From Gelidibacter gilvus (GTDB taxonomy: Bacteria > Bacteroidota > Bacteroidia > Flavobacteriales > Flavobacteriaceae), in the NCBI RefSeq assembly GCF_004115975.1, contig NZ_SDDZ01000010.1, positions 45,692-109,691 on the forward strand: DNA of 64,000 bases, in the 5' to 3' direction. The position numbers and the translations under genes were made by a program. Numbering within the stretch: the stretch's first letter is position 1; each line of letters begins with the position of its first letter. Shown here in pieces: positions 35,410-44,964 of the stretch. Under the pieces are notes generated by a model. It did no database searches and was not told the DNA's origin. It saw only the letters and a program-made list of their open reading frames with translations.

Positions 35410-36222
35410 TTATTCCTCTACTTTCCTCCATCTTCTAAGTTTGTGCAACGCTTCTTGAGCCATAATTTCTTCCTGCGGAATGACTTTTAGGAACGACGGA
35501 TGTTGCTCAATGGCATATTCAATCTTCTCTACAATCTGATCAATAGTTTCATTTTCATAATCAATATCCAATGGCTTTTTAATTTCCATGGACTGAAGGA
35601 TATTTTTCTTCTTGACACGAAGTCCTTTTTTATCAAAAGAACGTCTAAAGCCGTCAATCACGATGGGAACGACAATTGGTTTATAACGTTTGATAATGTG
35701 CGCTGTTCCTTTTCTAATAGGCCTGAACGGAGTTGTGGTGCCTTGAGGGAAGGTGATCACCCATCCATCATCCAAAGCCTTGGAAATGGCCGTAATATCA
35801 CTCATTTTAACCTGGCGATTAACTTCCTTGCCTTCAGCTCTCCATGTACGTTCAATACTGATAGAACCCACATAGGCCAATATTTTTGGCAACCAGCCGT
35901 CCTTCATCGTCTCTTTGGCCGCAACGTAGTAAATGTTCAATTTTGGATGCCACAAATAACCGATGTTCTTGATATTGTCATCCCGATCACTCAAACTCGC
36001 ATTGAACACGTGAAACATGGCCACCACATCTGCAAAATAGGTTTGATGGTTAGAGATGAATAAGACATTGGTATCCGGTAAATTTTTGATGACTTCAGAA
36101 CCTTCAATCTGCAGTTCGTTAAAGCCTCTAAAACGTCTGTGTGTCATCGCACCTAGGATGCGGATGAGCCACTTTTTTACAAAAAGTATATGTCCAAAAG
36201 GGTTTCTTTTAAATAATCCCAT
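35410..36222 (-). CDS. 1-acyl-glycerol-phosphate acyltransferase-like protein (PlsC family)
   Basis: 270 residues. Motifs: ISNHQTYFADVVAMF (His-Asp catalytic pair with five residues between), GSISIERTWRAEG, TFPQGTTTPFRP and PIVVPIVIDGFRRSF. A second, unrelated PlsC-like gene lies at 22137. Membrane-associated phospholipid synthesis or remodelling is expected. Confidence 0.87.
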   Translation of the reverse strand: MGLFKRNPFGHILFVKKWLIRILGAMTHRRFRGFNELQIEGSEVIKNLPDTNVLFISNHQTYFADVVAMFHVFNASLSDRDDNIKNIGYLWHPKLNIYYVAAKETMKDGWLPKILAYVGSISIERTWRAEGKEVNRQVKMSDITAISKALDDGWVITFPQGTTTPFRPIRKGTAHIIKRYKPIVVPIVIDGFRRSFDKKGLRVKKKNILQSMEIKKPLDIDYENETIDQIVEKIEYAIEQHPSFLKVIPQEEIMAQEALHKLRRWRKVEE

Positions 36223-36308
36223 TATATTTATTTACGGTTATGAAATTCAATTCGCGAGGCGCATGACCTCAACTTGCCTAAGAAAACAAATTTAGTAAAA
36301 TCCATAGC

Positions 36309-36950
36309 TTAGAGCACTTTTTTTAACAAGTCTTTTATTTCACTGAGCATCATGGCTGTTGCACCCCAAACCGTATGGCCATTCAATTTAAAAACGGGCA
36401 CTTCCACCTCCTTTTCCAACGAAGTCATGAGCATTTCAGAACCAACATGGGCATCATTGACAAAGTCAGCCAAAGTAACCTCTATCAAATCTTCAACCTC
36501 ATCATCCTGTTTCAAAAACTGGGGCGTCTTATGTGTCACTCCTAAAAAAGGATACACGGTAAAGTTACTGGGCGGAATATAGAGCTTGGTGAGGGCCTTT
36601 AAAACCTCCATGTCTTCTATGGGCACACCTACCTCTTCAAAAGTCTCCCTTAAAGCAGCATATTCCAGTGAGGGATCTTCGGGTTCCAGCTTACCTCCCG
36701 GAAATCCTACTTGGGCCGAATGGACGCCTTTATAAGTTTTTCTCAAAATTAAAATCAGCATTGTGCTGTGATCTTGATCCGGATAAAACAAAGCCATAAC
36801 GCCTGCCTTCTTTGAATACTTCATGAGCTCACGTTGCTTCTCAATCAACTCAATACGATATTTAGGCGACATTTTCAGCTGTGATTCATGACCTGGAAGT
36901 GGAATATGTTCTATTTTTGAAATAGATTTTAAAAATGTATCAAAATTCAT
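36309..36950 (-). CDS. Nudix hydrolase, CoA pyrophosphatase type (NudL-like)
   Basis: 213 residues. HSAQVGFPGGKLEPEDPSLE followed by YAALRETFEEVGV is the CoA-pyrophosphatase form of the Nudix box (GG..ED.S....ALRE..EEVG). It likely cleaves CoA or acyl-CoA to phosphopantetheine and 3',5'-ADP. The start ATG (36950) lies 6 bases from the divergent cyclophilin start. Confidence 0.92.
   Translation of the reverse strand: MNFDTFLKSISKIEHIPLPGHESQLKMSPKYRIELIEKQRELMKYSKKAGVMALFYPDQDHSTMLILILRKTYKGVHSAQVGFPGGKLEPEDPSLEYAALRETFEEVGVPIEDMEVLKALTKLYIPPSNFTVYPFLGVTHKTPQFLKQDDEVEDLIEVTLADFVNDAHVGSEMLMTSLEKEVEVPVFKLNGHTVWGATAMMLSEIKDLLKKVL
36912..36919 (+). promoter_or_regulatory. Candidate -7 element of cyclophilin gene inside nudL-like gene
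   Basis: TATTTTTG lies within the first codons of the divergent Nudix gene, 37 bases before the cyclophilin ATG. No TTG at a proper distance is seen. Confidence 0.35.
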
Positions 36951-36956
36951 TCAGAT

Positions 36957-37664
36957 ATGAGAATTTTAATGTTCATTGGCGTGTTTTTCATCTTTCTTAA
37001 TTGTGAAGATAAACAATCTCGCCAAAAAAATAGTCATTCCACTGTAGATTCCTTTCCTTCCGGAGACATTCAAGTCAAAAAAGACACCGTTGCAAAAAAG
37101 ACGCGTAAATTCCCAAAACTCACCGATGAAAATGCCATGGACTTTTTCCTCGAGTACGAAAAGGAACATAAAGAGAACAAAGTGAGAATTACTACCGATT
37201 TCGGAACAATAGACATCCTTCTGTTTAATGAAACCAAATTCCACCGTGCCAATTTCATCTTTTTGACCAAGCAACAATATTTTGATAATACCCAGTTTTA
37301 TCGCATTGTCAACAACTTCGTCATTCAGGCTGGCAATAGCGATGATGTATCCATAGCCGAAAAACGTCAAGAAATAGGACAATACCTCCTACCTATAGAT
37401 ACCAATCGGGGTGTTCTACACGACCGGGGTGTGATCAGCATGCCCAGTAGTGAAATTGAAAACCCTCATAAGCTGGCCTCTCCCTATCAGTTTTTTATCG
37501 TGCAACAGCAAGGTGGCGCACATCATCTGGATGGCAGTTATACGGTTTTTGGAAGAGTGATAGACGGCATGGATGTGGTAGATACCATTGCCGCTCAAGA
37601 GACAGATGGCTCAGAATGGCCTTTAAGGAACATTTACATCCGTAAAGTAGAAATTATAAATTAA
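36957..37664 (+). CDS. Peptidylprolyl isomerase, cyclophilin type, lipoprotein
   Basis: 235 residues. Short lipoprotein signal (MFIGVFFIFLNC), Lys/Ser-rich linker, then cyclophilin domain at about 75-230: FHRANFIFLTKQQYFDNTQF, NNFVIQAGN, PYQFFIVQQQGGAHHLDGSY and TVFGRVIDGMDVVDTIA. The usual catalytic FxRxxxxFxxQ is FYRIVNNFVIQ, intact. It should assist folding in the periplasm. ATG at 36969 is an alternative start. Confidence 0.92.
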   Translation: MRILMFIGVFFIFLNCEDKQSRQKNSHSTVDSFPSGDIQVKKDTVAKKTRKFPKLTDENAMDFFLEYEKEHKENKVRITTDFGTIDILLFNETKFHRANFIFLTKQQYFDNTQFYRIVNNFVIQAGNSDDVSIAEKRQEIGQYLLPIDTNRGVLHDRGVISMPSSEIENPHKLASPYQFFIVQQQGGAHHLDGSYTVFGRVIDGMDVVDTIAAQETDGSEWPLRNIYIRKVEIIN

Positions 37665-37726
37665 TTAAGAAGATTGAGTCTTTAATTCGATATCTTGGAA
37701 CTCTTTAAAATTTAACACTAAAACTA

Positions 37727-39883
37727 ATGACAAAACACAACCTGAAACACATTAAAACCTTGAGTTTATGTGTCCTGATTGCCTTTACAAGTTGTAAAGA
37801 CGATGAAAAAAAAGAAACCAGCATGACTAAAACTGACAATATCCTATTACAAGAATGGACAGGTCCTTATGATGGTGTTCCTGCTTTTGACAAAATGAAC
37901 GTTAAAGACGTGAAGGAGGCTGTTGAAAAAGGCATGGAACTGGGCTTAGAGGATATTGAAAAAATAGCCAACAATCCTGAGCCTCCAACTTTTGAGAATA
38001 CCATAGTAGAAATGGAACGCTCCGCAAAAGACCTGACTCGCGTTTTTACCTACTACGGTATCTTGAGCAGCAATATGTCATCGCCTGAATTCAGGGATCT
38101 CCAAGCAGAATTAGCACCTAAACTTTCGGATTACAATTCTAAAATATCCCAAAACGAGAAATTATTCCAAAGAATTAAAGCCGTGTACGACGCTTCACAA
38201 ACAACACCTTTAGAAGCCGATCAGCAGCGTGTGGTTGACTTGACCTACAAAAGCTTTGAAATGAATGGTGCCAATCTAGATACAGAAAAGAAGAAGCGCT
38301 ATGCCGAAATCAACAAAGAGCTCTCTTCTATCTATACTAAATTTTCAAACAACGTCTTACATGATGAAGAGAATTATGTGACTTACTTGAATGAGGACCA
38401 ATTGGGTGGACTTTCAGAATCTTTTGTCAAATCGGCGGCTAAAATTGCTTCGGACAAAGGTCAAGATGGGAAATATGCCATTACCAACACACGGTCTTCA
38501 ATAGATCCGTTTTTGACTTATTCTACCGAGCGTGAATTGCGCAAACAAGTGTGGACCAATTATTATTCTCGTGGTGATAATGCTGACGCATACGACAACA
38601 ACGATTTAATTGCCAAAATCTTACAACTCCGCAAAGAACGCGTAGGCTTGATGGGTTATGATAATTATGCTGAGTGGCGTTTACAGGACAGAATGGCAAA
38701 AACACCAGAAAACGCCATGGACTTGATGATGGCTGTTTGGCCAGCTGCTATTGCAAGAGTGAAAGAAGAAGTTACTGATATGCAAGTTGTAGCCAATGAA
38801 ATTGGTGATAAAATCACCATTGAACCTTGGGATTACAGATATTATGCCGAAAAAGTACGCCAAAAGAAATATGATTTGGATAGTGAAGAGGTGAAACAAT
38901 ACTTACAACTTGATAAACTGACTCAAGCCTTATTTTATACCGCTGGACGTTTGTTCAATTATGAATTCACTCCAGTTCCGGAAGGTAGCGTACCTGTTTT
39001 TCATGACGATGTAAAAGTTTGGGACGTGACCGATAAGGATTCTGGTAAACATATTGGTTTATGGTATTTAGACCCATTTGCACGCGAAGGAAAACGTTCT
39101 GGCGCCTGGGCAACAACTTACCGTAGCCACACTACCTATGACGGTGAAGAAACCGTATTGGCGTCTAACAACTCCAATTTCGTAAAACCTGCTCCAGGCG
39201 AGCCTGTTTTAGTGTCTTGGGATGATGCGACCACGTTTTTCCACGAATTTGGACATGCTCTACATTTCTTCTCTTCAAATGTGAAATATCCAACCTTAAA
39301 TGGTGGAGTTAGGGATTATACAGAATTCCAATCACAATTATTGGAGCGCTGGTTATCTACCGACGAAGTGATCAACCAATTTTTGGTACATTACAAAACT
39401 GGCGAGCCTATTCCAGCAGCATTGGTTGCAAAGATCAAAAATGCAGCGACCTTCAATCAAGGTTTTGGGACGACCGAATATTTGGCATCGGCCTTAATAG
39501 ACATGAAATTGCATTTGGCAGATCCAGAAAATATTGATATTGATAAATTTGAGCGTGAAACCTTAAATGAAATGAAGATGCCAAAAGAATTGGTGATGCG
39601 TCATAGAACACCACACTTTGGACATGTGTTCTCAGGTGAAGGTTATGCCACAGCTTATTATGGCTATATGTGGGCAGATGTGTTGACGGCCGATGCATCC
39701 GAAGCTTTTAGGGATGCTCCAGGAGGATTCTATGATAAAGACCTTTCCGCAAAATTGGTGAAGTATTTATTCGCTCCAAGAAACTCCATGGATCCAGCAG
39801 AAGCTTACCGCTTGTTTAGAGGTCGTGATGCAAAGATTGAAGCTTTGATGAGAGATCGAGGTTTCCCTGTTCCGAAGAGTTAA
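37727..39883 (+). CDS. M3-family peptidyl-dipeptidase (Dcp-like), lipoprotein
   Basis: 718 residues. N-terminal lipobox (VLIAFTSC, about Cys22). Helical N-half, then zinc site FFHEFGHALHFF (HEFGH) with the downstream Glu in GVRDYTEFQSQLLERW, and substrate segments FAREGKRSGAW and FGHVFSGEGYATAYYGYMWA. Cleaves dipeptides from C-termini of short peptides, here in the periplasm. Single gene with its own terminator. Confidence 0.94.
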   Translation: MTKHNLKHIKTLSLCVLIAFTSCKDDEKKETSMTKTDNILLQEWTGPYDGVPAFDKMNVKDVKEAVEKGMELGLEDIEKIANNPEPPTFENTIVEMERSAKDLTRVFTYYGILSSNMSSPEFRDLQAELAPKLSDYNSKISQNEKLFQRIKAVYDASQTTPLEADQQRVVDLTYKSFEMNGANLDTEKKKRYAEINKELSSIYTKFSNNVLHDEENYVTYLNEDQLGGLSESFVKSAAKIASDKGQDGKYAITNTRSSIDPFLTYSTERELRKQVWTNYYSRGDNADAYDNNDLIAKILQLRKERVGLMGYDNYAEWRLQDRMAKTPENAMDLMMAVWPAAIARVKEEVTDMQVVANEIGDKITIEPWDYRYYAEKVRQKKYDLDSEEVKQYLQLDKLTQALFYTAGRLFNYEFTPVPEGSVPVFHDDVKVWDVTDKDSGKHIGLWYLDPFAREGKRSGAWATTYRSHTTYDGEETVLASNNSNFVKPAPGEPVLVSWDDATTFFHEFGHALHFFSSNVKYPTLNGGVRDYTEFQSQLLERWLSTDEVINQFLVHYKTGEPIPAALVAKIKNAATFNQGFGTTEYLASALIDMKLHLADPENIDIDKFERETLNEMKMPKELVMRHRTPHFGHVFSGEGYATAYYGYMWADVLTADASEAFRDAPGGFYDKDLSAKLVKYLFAPRNSMDPAEAYRLFRGRDAKIEALMRDRGFPVPKS

Positions 39884-39905
39884 TTAAAGAATTTCTTACA
39901 CTATT

Positions 39906-39932
39906 GAAAGCCGCGTTTTTAACGTGGCTTTC
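39906..39932 (+). terminator. Terminator after M3 peptidase gene
   Basis: 12-bp near-perfect stem GAAAGCCGCGTT / AACGTGGCTTTC followed by TTTG. Confidence 0.75.
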
Positions 39933-40136
39933 TTTGTTTAGTGATCAAAAATCTGCTTCGTGAAATAGCTGGAAAAGAATTTGAGAAAACACATAATTAG
40001 TCGTGTAGTCGTGGCTAAAACACTTATAGAGACTAAAGTAGCCGCAATATAATTGTAGGGTTTTAACCTTTAACTAGATAATAAAAACTCTCTACAACCG
40101 CTATTCTTTTCAGTTCTATTTTTTAAGAGTCTTATA

Positions 40137-40763
40137 TTAAACCGATCTATTGGGATCATTCTTATACAAGTTTGGCAAACTGATATTAAATTTCACCGCA
40201 ATCAGCCTTACAGAAATAACCACAGCGCCCGCAATCATAAATACCACATTATCATCAATGGGCAGTTGTCTTAAAAGAAAATAGGTGATGCCTCCTAAAA
40301 TACAAGCGGTCGCATAAATTTCCTTTGTTCTAAAAATGACTGGAATTTCATTAGACAAAATATCTCTGATCACCCCACCAAAACAAGCTGTGATCGTTCC
40401 TAATGAGATACAAATAAAGGGATGCAACCCGGCCGACAAACCTTTTTCAATACCTACAACCGTATAAAGTCCGATCCCAATCGAATCAAACAACAATAAG
40501 GACGTGCGCAGATAATTGATCTTTCGTTTGAAAGCTACGGTAAAAACAGTCGCAGCGAATATAACATATACATACGTCATGTTGGTCATCCAGGTCACTG
40601 GGGTCACCCCAATGAGAATGTCTCTTAAGGTCCCACCACCTACTGCGGTCACAAAAGCAATAATGAGCACCCCAAAAGGATCCATTTTTTTATTCATCGC
40701 GACAGATACACCAGAAATGGTAAAAGCAATAGTTCCGAGAATGTCAAGGGTTTGTAGAAACAT
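40137..40763 (-). CDS. TRIC-family cation channel (UPF0126)
   Basis: 208 residues, seven membrane helices in two three-helix repeats. Family motifs: DPFGVLIIAFVTAVGGGTLRDIL in the first repeat and GTITACFGGVIRDILSNEIP in the second. Prokaryotic members are trimeric cation channels related to TRIC. A TATCTTTG element (40797-40790) lies 27 bases before the ATG as a likely -7 site. Confidence 0.92.
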   Translation of the reverse strand: MFLQTLDILGTIAFTISGVSVAMNKKMDPFGVLIIAFVTAVGGGTLRDILIGVTPVTWMTNMTYVYVIFAATVFTVAFKRKINYLRTSLLLFDSIGIGLYTVVGIEKGLSAGLHPFICISLGTITACFGGVIRDILSNEIPVIFRTKEIYATACILGGITYFLLRQLPIDDNVVFMIAGAVVISVRLIAVKFNISLPNLYKNDPNRSV

Positions 40764-40911
40764 AGTTTTTCCGAAAAATTATAAGCGGACAAAGATAGCA
40801 ACACGTATTGGGCAATCTGAAACTTTAATGGGATAAAATGTGAATTTGGGTGTTTTTGAAGGTTTTATGAAAAAATAAAACATGAAATTCACTTTGGATC
40901 TCACTTGAAGA

Positions 40912-41258
40912 GATCCCGCCCAAAAGCGGGATAAGCCCTTCGACTGCGCTCAGGGCAAGCTTATCGCACAAGTTTTATGAAAAACAAAACTTGAAACTTT
41001 TCTTGGAACTACAACAGAGGGATCCCGCCCAAAAGCGGGATAAGCCCTTCGACTGCGCTCAGGGCAAGCTTATCGCACAAGTTTTGTGAAAAACAAAACT
41101 TTAAACTTTTCTTGGAACTGCGACAAAGAGATCCCGCCCAAAAGCGGGATAAGCCCTTCGACTGCGCTGAGGGCAAGCTTATTGCACAAGTTTTGTGAAA
41201 AACAGAGTTGAAACTTTTCTACGAACTGCAACAAAGAGATCCCGCCCAAAAGCGGGAT
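40912..41258 (+). repeat. 109-bp tandem repeat array with three hairpins per unit
   Basis: Units begin at 40912, 41021, 41130 and 41238 (periods 109, 109, 108); the last is partial. Each has ATCCCGCCCAAAAGCGGGAT (7-bp stem), then GCCCTTCGACTGCGCTCAGG GC as a second stem (GCCCT/AGGGC), then AAGTTTT...AAAACTT. A diverged half unit precedes (about 40850-40911). The middle element resembles a palindrome common in Bacteroidota genomes. Confidence 0.9.
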
Positions 41259-41270
41259 AAGCGACTCACA

Positions 41271-41295
41271 CATATTTTCCGAAAAGGAAAATATG
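41271..41295. repeat. Diverged hairpin closing the 109-bp array
   Basis: Perfect 10-bp stem CATATTTTCC / GGAAAATATG with GAAAA loop, in the place of the third hairpin of a unit and 10 bases after the RDD stop. No T run, so not a clear terminator. Confidence 0.65.
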
Positions 41296-41304
41296 GTTCG
41301 CTGC

Positions 41305-42021
41305 TTACATACTCTGCGTATAGTAATTATAATCTTTTAAAATGGTGTCTATGAATTGAATATCATTACCATTGACAGCCTTTACTCCTATCACTTCCGT
41401 TATTTTATTCCGCAGTTTTATTAGGGTTTGATAATCATTGGCGGATTTTGCAGCAGTGAAAGTATCCTTGATAATGCGCGCATCGTTGTCTGAAAGCTTG
41501 ATTACTGTTGGATAAGTTGGTTTATAATCGTCATCCAGGTGCTCCAAAATCGTGTGACTTATATCGACCTTGTCTTTTAATAAAATCACTGAAGTGCCGG
41601 CAGCCATATCTCCCAAACGTTGCGACCTTTTGCTGAAAAGAATCACAAAAAAGCCCATTCCGAAAATATAGATATCTACGATCCTAAAAAACCAACGCAC
41701 CACATAATCGGCAAGAGAAGCTTGATACCCATCAATCTTAACCACTTTAATTTTCATGATTTTCTTTCCAAATGTTTGTCCTTCCATAAGAGCTTCCAAA
41801 ACCAATGTATAGAAAACAACCGGCAGGCCAAGTAAGGTATTGATGCCAATTTGCGACCATTGGTCCATATCCTGAAAAACACCTAGGCTCATGTTTAAAA
41901 TGGTGATATAACCTATCTTCAGGATCATATCAATAATAAACGCCATCAAACGTTCGCCCACCCCAGATGCCGTAAAATTAATTTTTACATTTTGGGTTGT
42001 GTTAATTTGTAACTCTGACAT
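41305..42021 (-). CDS. RDD family membrane protein
   Basis: 238 residues from ATG 42021; an in-frame ATG at 42072 would overlap the divergent SpoIIM start. RDD domain at about 15-150 with helices and the motif GVGERLMAFIIDMILKIGY (R...D), GQTFGKKIMKIKVV and RLGDMAAGTSVIL. The C-terminal 80 residues are soluble. Divergent from, and functionally linked to, the SpoIIM-to-DUF58 operon. Confidence 0.9.
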   Translation of the reverse strand: MSELQINTTQNVKINFTASGVGERLMAFIIDMILKIGYITILNMSLGVFQDMDQWSQIGINTLLGLPVVFYTLVLEALMEGQTFGKKIMKIKVVKIDGYQASLADYVVRWFFRIVDIYIFGMGFFVILFSKRSQRLGDMAAGTSVILLKDKVDISHTILEHLDDDYKPTYPTVIKLSDNDARIIKDTFTAAKSANDYQTLIKLRNKITEVIGVKAVNGNDIQFIDTILKDYNYYTQSM

Positions 42022-42045
42022 TTTATATTTTATTTTAACGTCTAT

Positions 42046-43029
42046 ATGAGAGAAGTTGCGTTTATCAAGCAAAATAAGGAAAAATGGCTAAGTTTTGAAA
42101 CCGCCATCTTCAATAATGATTTTAAAAATCCCGATGAACTTGCGTCACAATATATTCAATTAATTAACGATTTATCCTACGCGCAAACTTACTACCCCAA
42201 AAGTAAAGTAATTACGTACTTAAATCAATTAGCAGCCAAAGCTTTTCAAAAAATATATAAGACCAAACGCGAAGACAGCAATAGAATCGTTGCTTTTTGG
42301 AAAACTGAGGTGCCATTGATTATGCATCAATATCGAAAATTCGTCTATATCGCTTTCATCATTTTCACAATTTTCACGGCTATTGGCGCAATTTCAGCAG
42401 CGAATGACGGCGAGTTTGTCCGCTCCATTTTGGGTGACGAATATGTCAACATGACCTTAGAAAATATTGAAGCCGGCAATCCTGTGGCCGTTTACAAAAG
42501 CGGCAGCAACTGGGGAAGTTTTATAGGCATTACCGTCAATAATTTGCGCGTCGGCGTCATTGCTTTCGTTTTGGGCATTTTTGGCGGGCTCGGCACTGTT
42601 TACATCTTATTTAAAAACTGTATCATGTTGGGCTCCTTTCAATATTTTTTTTACGAAAAGAATGTGTTTTGGGAAAGTGTCAGAGGGATTTGGATCCATG
42701 GTTCAATGGAGATTTTCGCCATTGTCATTGAAGCAGCAGCAGGTTTGATCTTAGGCGCAAGCATTCTATTCCCAGGGACACATTCAAGGTTTACGTCTTT
42801 TAAGGAAGGTGCCAAAACTGGGGTTAAAATAGTGATCAGCACCTTCCCCTTCACCTTTTTCGCTGGATTCCTGGAAGGGTTTATCACAAGATATTCACAA
42901 GAAATGCCCAAATTAATCTCCGTTGGTATTATCTTGGTCACTTTAGGATGTATTAGTTACTATTATTTAATTTATCCGTTTGTTGTCAAGAAAAAATTGG
43001 ATGCGCAACTGGTTCCCATAATCGCTTAA
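42046..43029 (+). CDS. Stage II sporulation protein M-like membrane protein
   Basis: 327 residues. Soluble N-terminus (about 1-95), then about five helices of the SpoIIM family: GSFIGITVNNLRVGVIAFVLGIFGGLGT and HGSMEIFAIVIEAAAGLILG. In non-spore-formers this family accompanies RDD and MoxR genes. The stop abuts the next start codon, implying translational coupling. Confidence 0.9.
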   Translation: MREVAFIKQNKEKWLSFETAIFNNDFKNPDELASQYIQLINDLSYAQTYYPKSKVITYLNQLAAKAFQKIYKTKREDSNRIVAFWKTEVPLIMHQYRKFVYIAFIIFTIFTAIGAISAANDGEFVRSILGDEYVNMTLENIEAGNPVAVYKSGSNWGSFIGITVNNLRVGVIAFVLGIFGGLGTVYILFKNCIMLGSFQYFFYEKNVFWESVRGIWIHGSMEIFAIVIEAAAGLILGASILFPGTHSRFTSFKEGAKTGVKIVISTFPFTFFAGFLEGFITRYSQEMPKLISVGIILVTLGCISYYYLIYPFVVKKKLDAQLVPIIA

Positions 43030-43758
43030 ATGAAACTTCACCTTACGCTTATAGTTACGGTCTGTATGATTCTGCTCAATGGAAACACATCACTTTGGGC
43101 GAAAATATCTGTACAGCAACCTCAAAACGAGCGTCAATTTAAAGAGGGTTTTAAGGATAATTATTCTGGCAGGAAGTATAATTATGAAGGAAAGGCAGCA
43201 GTGCGTTCTAATTCATCAAAACATGGAGACGCTTCCAAATACTCTCAAAACAGGCCGTATGTAAACGAAGATAATGACGCGGATAATTTCTCATTTGACT
43301 TTAGTATCTTCAATTGGTTGTTTATCATCATTCTGATCCTAGCTTTGCCTTATCTGGCCTACACCTTGTTAAATGAAGGAAGCAGTCATCTGTTTTCGTT
43401 TAGAAAGAATGAAAAATTACAGGCGTATGGAGAAATCACTGCTGAAAACATAGCGCAGGCCGACATTAAAGCACTCATCACCAACGCCGAAAACACAAAT
43501 GATTACCGATTGGCCATTCGGTATTATTATTTATTGGTATTAAAACAACTGAACCTCAAAAACTTCATTAAGTATGAGGATGATAAAACCAATGCAGATT
43601 ATATGAATGCTATTGCATCTCAAAACTTCAGTAAAGGTTTTGCCTATACCTCCTACATTTACGATTACACTTGGTATGGTGAGTTTTCATTAAATAAGGA
43701 ACAATACCAATTGGCCAAAGACAGTTTTGTTCAACTCATTAAAGAGATCAATTCATGA
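43030..43758 (+). CDS. DUF4129 domain protein
   Basis: 242 residues: signal peptide (to about residue 24), variable periplasmic segment, one membrane helix (LFIIILILALPYLAYTLL, about 97-115) and a C-terminal DUF4129 domain (DYRLAIRYYYLLVLKQLN ... YTSYIYDYTWYGEFSLNKEQY). The stop overlaps the next start (ATGA). Confidence 0.88.
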   Translation: MKLHLTLIVTVCMILLNGNTSLWAKISVQQPQNERQFKEGFKDNYSGRKYNYEGKAAVRSNSSKHGDASKYSQNRPYVNEDNDADNFSFDFSIFNWLFIIILILALPYLAYTLLNEGSSHLFSFRKNEKLQAYGEITAENIAQADIKALITNAENTNDYRLAIRYYYLLVLKQLNLKNFIKYEDDKTNADYMNAIASQNFSKGFAYTSYIYDYTWYGEFSLNKEQYQLAKDSFVQLIKEINS

Positions 43759-44960
43759 ACAAAACCTTAATCGTTATACTTGTCATCGCCGCAACTATTA
43801 TTACCATTGCTATCACAGTGGACTATGGTAGCAATCGGACCGTAGATTGGACAGAAAGCTATAATGAAAAGAGCAATAAACCCTATGGTGTAAGTGTGTT
43901 TTATAAGGAGTTGCCTAAGCTTTTTGACGGTCAACTTATGAAAACCATCTACTACTCGCCTTACAACTACTTTTATGCGAATTCAGAGGATGGCTATGGC
44001 GATCATGTCGCAGAAGGGAATTATATATTGGTAGGCAATTCAGATTATTTGGAACTTGCAGATGTGGAGGAACTCTTGATTTTTGCCGGCCGTGGCAATA
44101 CGCTTTTCATGTCAGACTACAACTTCCCTCAATCGCTGTTGGATACCTTAAATTTGACTGTAAAAGTTCGTAAAACCCAGGACAGCATTGTAGAGCTAAA
44201 CTTCGTGCATCCTCATTTAAAACCCAAAAATACGCAAATCGACAAAAGCGATAGTGCGTCCTATTTTTCAAGATTTGAAGCAGAGAACCACAAAACTTTG
44301 GGCTATGTCAACAATGATCTTAATTCGACCAATTTTCTAGAAGTTCCTTTTGAAGACGGCAAAATATTTTTGCATTTGGAACCAAAGATTTTTACCAATT
44401 ACAATATTTTAAAGGACGATCGCTACCAGTATGTTGAAGGCGTTCTGTCTTATCTACCCAACGAGAATATTTACTTTGACTCCTACACCAAGTTTTTTGA
44501 TTCCAATTATGGTGATGCTGAAGAAAAATCAAATTTGAGTTGGTTTTTGCAACAAACGTCTTTTAAATGGGCCTGGTATTTGGCTTTGCTGTTGACCTTT
44601 TTATTTATGGTTTTCAATGCCAAAAGAAGACAGCGTATCATCCCCATTATAAAACCGCTGGAAAACACAACCGTCGGATTTGTGAAAACAATCTCCAATC
44701 TTTATTATGAAACCCAAGACCATAAAAATCTCATCGATAAGAAAATTACCTATTTTTTAGAAAAGATAAGATCCGATTATAATTTAGACACCACCAATTT
44801 AAACGAAGAGTTTATCACCAAACTCTCCCAAAAATCTGGCAAGAAGATAGAAACCGTTAAAAAAACTATTAATTTCATCAATTGGTTGCGCACCAAAAAT
44901 GAGTTTTTTGAAGATAATCTTTTAAAACTCAATAGACACATTGAAGAATTTTATTCATAA
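43755..44960 (+). CDS. DUF4350 domain protein
   Basis: 401 residues with an N-terminal helix and a second near 270-290 (WAWYLALLLTFLFMVFNAK). The DUF4350 region (about 35-160) includes NKPYGVSVFYKELPKLF and GNYILVGNSDYLELADVEELLIFAGRGNTLFMSD. It may be a Rossmann-like periplasmic domain. Operon position between DUF4129 and MoxR is typical. Confidence 0.88.
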   Translation: MNKTLIVILVIAATIITIAITVDYGSNRTVDWTESYNEKSNKPYGVSVFYKELPKLFDGQLMKTIYYSPYNYFYANSEDGYGDHVAEGNYILVGNSDYLELADVEELLIFAGRGNTLFMSDYNFPQSLLDTLNLTVKVRKTQDSIVELNFVHPHLKPKNTQIDKSDSASYFSRFEAENHKTLGYVNNDLNSTNFLEVPFEDGKIFLHLEPKIFTNYNILKDDRYQYVEGVLSYLPNENIYFDSYTKFFDSNYGDAEEKSNLSWFLQQTSFKWAWYLALLLTFLFMVFNAKRRQRIIPIIKPLENTTVGFVKTISNLYYETQDHKNLIDKKITYFLEKIRSDYNLDTTNLNEEFITKLSQKSGKKIETVKKTINFINWLRTKNEFFEDNLLKLNRHIEEFYS

Positions 44961-44964
44961 ACAT

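Larger units (their letters stand above)
40764..41304. other. Intergenic region occupied by hairpin repeats
   Basis: 541 bases between two minus-strand genes. Apart from the TRIC promoter element near 40790 it is filled by the 109-bp array and a terminal hairpin. Frames through the repeats (for example 41070-41273 on the minus strand) only translate the repeat. Confidence 0.7.

Noticed and set aside
41070..41273. 67-codon minus-strand frame in the repeat array
   Set aside because: It is only the translation of the 109-bp repeat (LIPLLGGISL repeated).
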